Assembly: GCA_026874595.1 (NCBI GenBank)
Contig: CM049308.1
Span: 53,703,624-53,767,623 of the forward strand
DNA length: 64,000 nt
Source: Sipunculus nudus
Taxonomy: Eukaryota > Annelida > Sipuncula > Golfingiida > Sipunculidae
Direction: 5' to 3'
Of this stretch, positions 50,501-56,500 are shown piece by piece (position 1 is the stretch's first letter; the number at the start of each line of letters is the position of its first letter). Below the pieces are notes generated by a model. The model did no database searches. It saw nothing but the letters and a program-made list of their open reading frames with translations, and had not been told where the DNA came from. The translations under genes were made by a program, and so were the position numbers.

Positions 50501-53500
50501 GATCAGCAGGGAGTGAGGGTGGGGGCACATAGACTGTAGTAATAACATAGATGAGATATATGGGTAGAGTTACAACGCTTGCGCTTTTATTTAATGTACC
50601 ATGAATCCATGACATTCAACATGTTCAACCTTGAGTAAAAATAGCCAGAAATTCAAACTTTGACAAGAGTTTTTGCCAAATATTGTATTTGCCTTGTATT
50701 TGCCTTGTCAATTTCTTTCTTTCGACATGCCTTGTGACATGCCGGGTTGCCCAAGGCCTTTAGGCCTTAATGTCTAGTTGAATATTGAATTGGACAGAAA
50801 ATCTAGTAACCTGCATGAACCTATTTTTAGCTCAGCTGACTATAAGTCATCTGAGCTATAGTCGTGGTCCATTGTCCGTCGTCCGTCCGTCTGTCCGTCC
50901 GTCCGTCCGTCCGTAGATGTGGCACGTTTTGAAACCGTAAGACCTAGGAATCCAAAATTTGGCATAATGTTAGATGTCCCCAAGATCTCCTACCAAGCCG
51001 AAAACTGGGTCTTTGCAACTTCGTTCCTTTGAGAAATTAAGGAAAAACCTCAATTTTTTATCAAAAACCTATTTTCACACTTCAGGACTGCCTAATATCA
51101 AAACCACTCATCTGTTTTTCCTCATATTTACCATAAATATTCCTCTATATAGTTCCTATGTACATGCCAGAAATTATGTCTGTATTATTTAATTTAAAAA
51201 AGTTATGGGCCCAAACATAATGCATTTTGTAAAAAATCAGGAAAGATATTTGATCACTTAACACAAAAAATTTTAAAGCTATTGACCTTTTTTCCAGTAA
51301 TATAACTTTAATTAATCAAAATTAAATTGTATACCCAAAATTAGATGAAAATCTTTTAAATTTTCTAAAATATTAATAAAAATAAAAAATTGGTACCTTA
51401 AATTTTGCCCAACTTTGACCATGGCACGTTTTTTTCCTGTAAGTACTGTGGATTTAATTTTCACAGCATGTTTTTGTTAGCATTTCAACTGTTAACACCA
51501 AAAATTTGAAACCAGTTGATCAAAAACTGTAGATTTTAATAAGTTTTCAAGCACCATGTAACATATTGTTTACATCAAGCTAGTGTTATGCAGTTTGCAA
51601 GAGCTCAGCTCCCCAGCTTCAGCTCTTAGTTCCTTAAATTCGGCATACAGTTAGATGTCTCCAAAATCCCCTACCATGCCAAGAATTTGGTCACTAGGAC
51701 TTAATACCTTCGAGATATTAATGAAAAACTTCATTTTTCCATTAAAAACCCATTGTTACACTTCAAGACTGCCTAATATCAAAACCACTGATCTGACTTT
51801 AATCATAAATAATATAGATATTTTTCATTCTCTATGCACATGCCAGAATGATGTCAGTATTGCGTAATTGTTTTAAGTTATTGGCCCAAACATAATGCAC
51901 TTTGTAAAAAATCAAGAAATATATTTACTCCCTTAACGAGGGCATTGCTGAAGCTAGAGATTTTTTTGTCAGGGATGTAACATTATTTAATCAAGATTCA
52001 ATTGAATACCCAAAATTAGTTCTGAATTTTTCAAATTTTATAAGTTATTAGTATAAATATAAAATTAGTACCTTAAATTTTGCCCAACTGTGACCATGGC
52101 ACGTTTGTGTCCTGTGAGCACTGTTGATATAATTTTCATATCATGCACACATTAGGATTTCAGCTTTTTAGTTTAGAAAGCTGAAAGAAATTGGCCAAAA
52201 ATTGTAGCTTTTATTAATGTTTTTTATGAGACCCTGTCAGACTTTGGCTCTCTCCAGCCCCTCTTGAGTCACCTGTATGTTGACCTTGTTGACCTTTCAT
52301 CAAATTATGCACGCTTGAGGCGAGGCATACAGGAATCCAGGCAGCTTATGGCCAGCCACAGTTGATCCAGGTGTCCAACCCAACTCATCTAGTAGTTTTA
52401 ACCAACAACATAACAATAAACAATAAATTAATAAATTTTTATTGTTTTTAATAACAAGTTAAAGAAAAATAGAAAAGGAATTTGTTAGTTTATAATAACA
52501 GGAAATTAACTTGCAGTTACTGATGATATAAGAATCTTGTATCGATGGGTAGAATGTCACATATTCCAAATAACACCATGCAGTCACCTATGGCATTTTT
52601 CAGTTCAATTTTAATGATAAAGAAGTAAATCATATTATTCATTACTAATCATTAGGGATCATATGAAGGAAATTAATGATAGGCAAAGATGCAGTTGATA
52701 ATATTAATCTAGATTCCTACTGTGTCTAGTGTGTACATTGATGTGAAATTAGTCCAAAATGAATTTTTTACAGTTATTTTTTAATATAAATAAAAGCCAT
52801 AAAACCAGGTACTTATGATCATTATTTAAATGTGTGAATTTTGTATATTCTGGATTCTCAACATCATTGGTTGGTGAAACTGAATAAATACCAGACATGG
52901 TGCGAATACTTTGTAATTGTATTTAAATACGAATATGATTTTGTACTCCATTATAAAATTTCTTGCATAAAGAATAGGAATTCAGGTAAAAATGAAAGTA
53001 TATGAATACTCGTGCAAATACTTTTAAAATGTATTCATGAATGCATTCATGAATATATTCTTTAATATTATTTTAATAATCATATCAGTTATATTTCATT
53101 TTAAAAAATCATATGATTCTCTTATTATTTTTTATAAAAATTATATTTGGGACAATATTTGTAATTTTTTTTAATAAATAGTTAAACTCTTTTATTATAT
53201 GTTCTGCTTATAAGTTATATGGCCAAGTCAAAATCTGTGTGACAATAGTACTCCATTTGTTAATAAAATAAATGAAATCAATCCTCTTCCCTGTCTCCAA
53301 AGGTACTATCAAAATCATACATAAGCTAAACAACAACAACTCATAATACAGCTTATATTTATTACCACACAAAACCAGCATGTGCCTCATTTCTAAATAA
53401 TATTTTTTTATCATATATAACAGCTGAGCGTCGTGACCCATAGGTCCCTTGTTTGTTCTTTATCTTAGCAGTAGCCAAACGGAAGCACATGAGTGATGAT

Positions 53501-56500
53501 GAACAGGAAGATGACTCTGATAGCAATCTTTCCTTCAAGCTGGATGATAGTAAGTTCAAATACTGTGGTTGCCCATTGTTCGCGAGGTTTTTATTTTTGC
53601 GATATTCGCGAATGGTATATAATCACGAATATGAAACCCTCGGGAAGAAGCTGCCCTTTAATCGAGGATGAGCAAGAGGATATGATGCATCTGCAGGTTC
53701 TGCAAAAATTAACTAGAATACGGGTAGTCAACAAGCGACTACGTGTATCCGCCTAAATCAGAGTGGAACGAGTGAAGTGAGGCATGGATTAAGTGGCAAG
53801 GGGAAATAGAGTGAAGTGTTGCATATTAGCATGGATGTCTGCAGCCAAATTGTGTATGAAGGTTGCCACCCCTACCACAAAATCCAGAAAGCCGTCCCAG
53901 TTGTATACATATGCAAAATTTAAGGCAGATAAGTCAAACCACTACATGTATATGAGTGATTTTAGCCCGTGGCAGACAATCAGATGGACGCTGAGCAAAA
54001 ATGGTTGCAGGTGACGGCACCAGTTTTGCATATGATAAAGAGCTATGTGAGAACTATACACATGCAAAACTTTTGCCCAATCGGTCAAAAGGTTCCCAAG
54101 ATATGAGCTTGGATGTCTGCTGCATAAACTAGAATGCAGGTGGCTCCACCTGTCATAAAATCAAGAGAGCTGTCAGGGATGTATAAACCTGCAAAATTTT
54201 AGCCAGATATGTCAAATCACTGCCGAGATATGAGTGATTTTATCCCATGGCAGACAAACAGACAGGAGCTGTGCAAAAATGGCTGCAGGTGGCGCCACCA
54301 GTTTTGCATATGTTATAAAGCTCTCCAAGGGCTACATTTGTGCAAAAAAATTTTCCTGATCGGTCAAACGGTTTTCCGAGATATGAGCTTGGATGTCTGC
54401 AGCGTAAATGTGAATGAAGGTGGCGCCACCTGTCATAAAATCAGAAAAGCTATCCAGGATGTATACGCATGCAGAATTTCAGGTGAATTAGTCAAGTCAC
54501 TGCAGAGATATGAGTGGTTTTAACCCAAGGCAGACAAGCAGGTGGACACTGTGCAAACATGGTTGCAGGTGGCGCCACATTTTTTGTGTATGTTATAAAG
54601 CTCTCCAAGGGCTACATTTGTGCAAAAAAATTGTCCTGATCGGTCAAACGGTTCCCGAGATAATAGCTTGGATGTCTGCAGCGTAAACGTGAATGTAGGT
54701 GGCGCCACCTGTCACAAAATCGAAAAAGCTATCCAGGATGTATACGCATGCCAAATTTCAGATGAATTAGTCAAGTCACAGCAGAGATATGAGTGATTTT
54801 AACCCAAGGCAGACAAACAGATGGACACTGTGCAAACATGGTTGCAGGTGGCGCCACCATTTTTTGTGTATGTTATAAAGCTCTCCAAGGGCTACATTTG
54901 TGCAAAAAAATTTTCCTGATCCGTCAAACGGTTCCCGAGATATGAGCTTGGATGTCTGCAGCGTAAACGTGAATGTAGGTGGCGCCACCTGTCACAAAAT
55001 CAGAAAAGCTATCCAGGATGTATACGCATGCCAAATTTCTGGTGAATTAGTCAAGTCACTGCAGAGATATGAGTGATTTTAACCCAAGGCAGACGAACAG
55101 ATGGACACTTTGCAAACATGGTAGCAGGTGGTGCCACCATTTTTTGTGTATGTTATAAAGCTCTCCAAGGGCTATATTTGTGCAAAAAAAATTTCCTGAT
55201 CCGTCAAACGGTTCCCGAGATATGTGGGTTTATGTGTGGAAACAGACGCACAAACGGACGCAGAGCGCAGAGGAAAGGTCAGAGGTCAAAACAAAATCAG
55301 GGTGCAGCAGTTCACATGTGACCCAAACATAATCCCGGGTTTCGTAAAATTCCGCCCAGTGGTTACGGAGGAGTTCTCCGGAAACCAACGCAGCGGCGGC
55401 GTGCAGCTGAAAACTTAGTATCCGCAAAACTCTGTTTTGGCGGATACAATTAGTTTTCACACCTCTGAAAACATGGTTTGTAAATCAACAACATAATCTG
55501 AGGACGGTATCGCCACCTCATGCAAACACTTAATGATAATTGTCAAAACATCGATCATGAGACAGGTTATAATACAATGACTATAACGGTAATAAGTGAG
55601 GTATTGTGGGATTTATTTTTTTTTATTATAAATGTTAATATTAATGTACTTTGATTTCGTAGATTCTGGTGCAATCGCGAAAATGAAACCCTCGCAAAAC
55701 TTTCAAAAAGAAGAAATCGCAAAATTTCAGCCTCTCGAATATGAAGCCAACTACAGTATTGACTAATTACCTAATCATATATCATCATTGACGCCCACAT
55801 CCATGTAGTTACTACATGGATGTGGGTGTCACTGATGATATATGATAAGTAAGTAACGCCAATTTAGGTACAAAACAAACTTTTGAAAATATATTTTGAG
55901 CCTATTTCATTAAAAGTGGTCATAATAATTAAGTTTTGCAGAATATTTTAACTTTTTATTGGTGTGCAGTAAAATTGCTAATTTTGGTGGCTTATTTATT
56001 TGGTGCTACATACAAAACTAAACCTCTGCCAAAATAATCGCTATTTGTAAAATTCATCCAAACCACTAAATAAAAAACTATTTTGTGGTTCATGATTCAT
56101 TTGGCAGTACCAACAAAACTGCCAAATTTAATTTTTCTATCGAAATTTTTGCTCTGTAGTTAAAGTGTTACAATACATCAAAACAACTGAATGAAATCAC
56201 CACCAAATGTGCTTTAGGCGCCAACTGCCAAAATTAATAGCCACCAAAAATAGTCATTTTACAGTAAGCTTGATGTACCAACACTAGCAGCTGGTAAACT
56301 GACTGCCTACCAGGTCCTTGAGGAGTAGGGTTGGGATTGATGCTGTAAGATTGGTACTATAAGGGAAATAATTGGAGCTGGAATGAAGCGGGTGGAGGCT
56401 ATGGTGTTGAGGGGTAAATATAGTCACCTGTATTTGGCAAGGGTCATGGGGGCGGTAACAAGTATTGAGGTGGGAATCTTTGAGGGAAATGAGGTAGATG

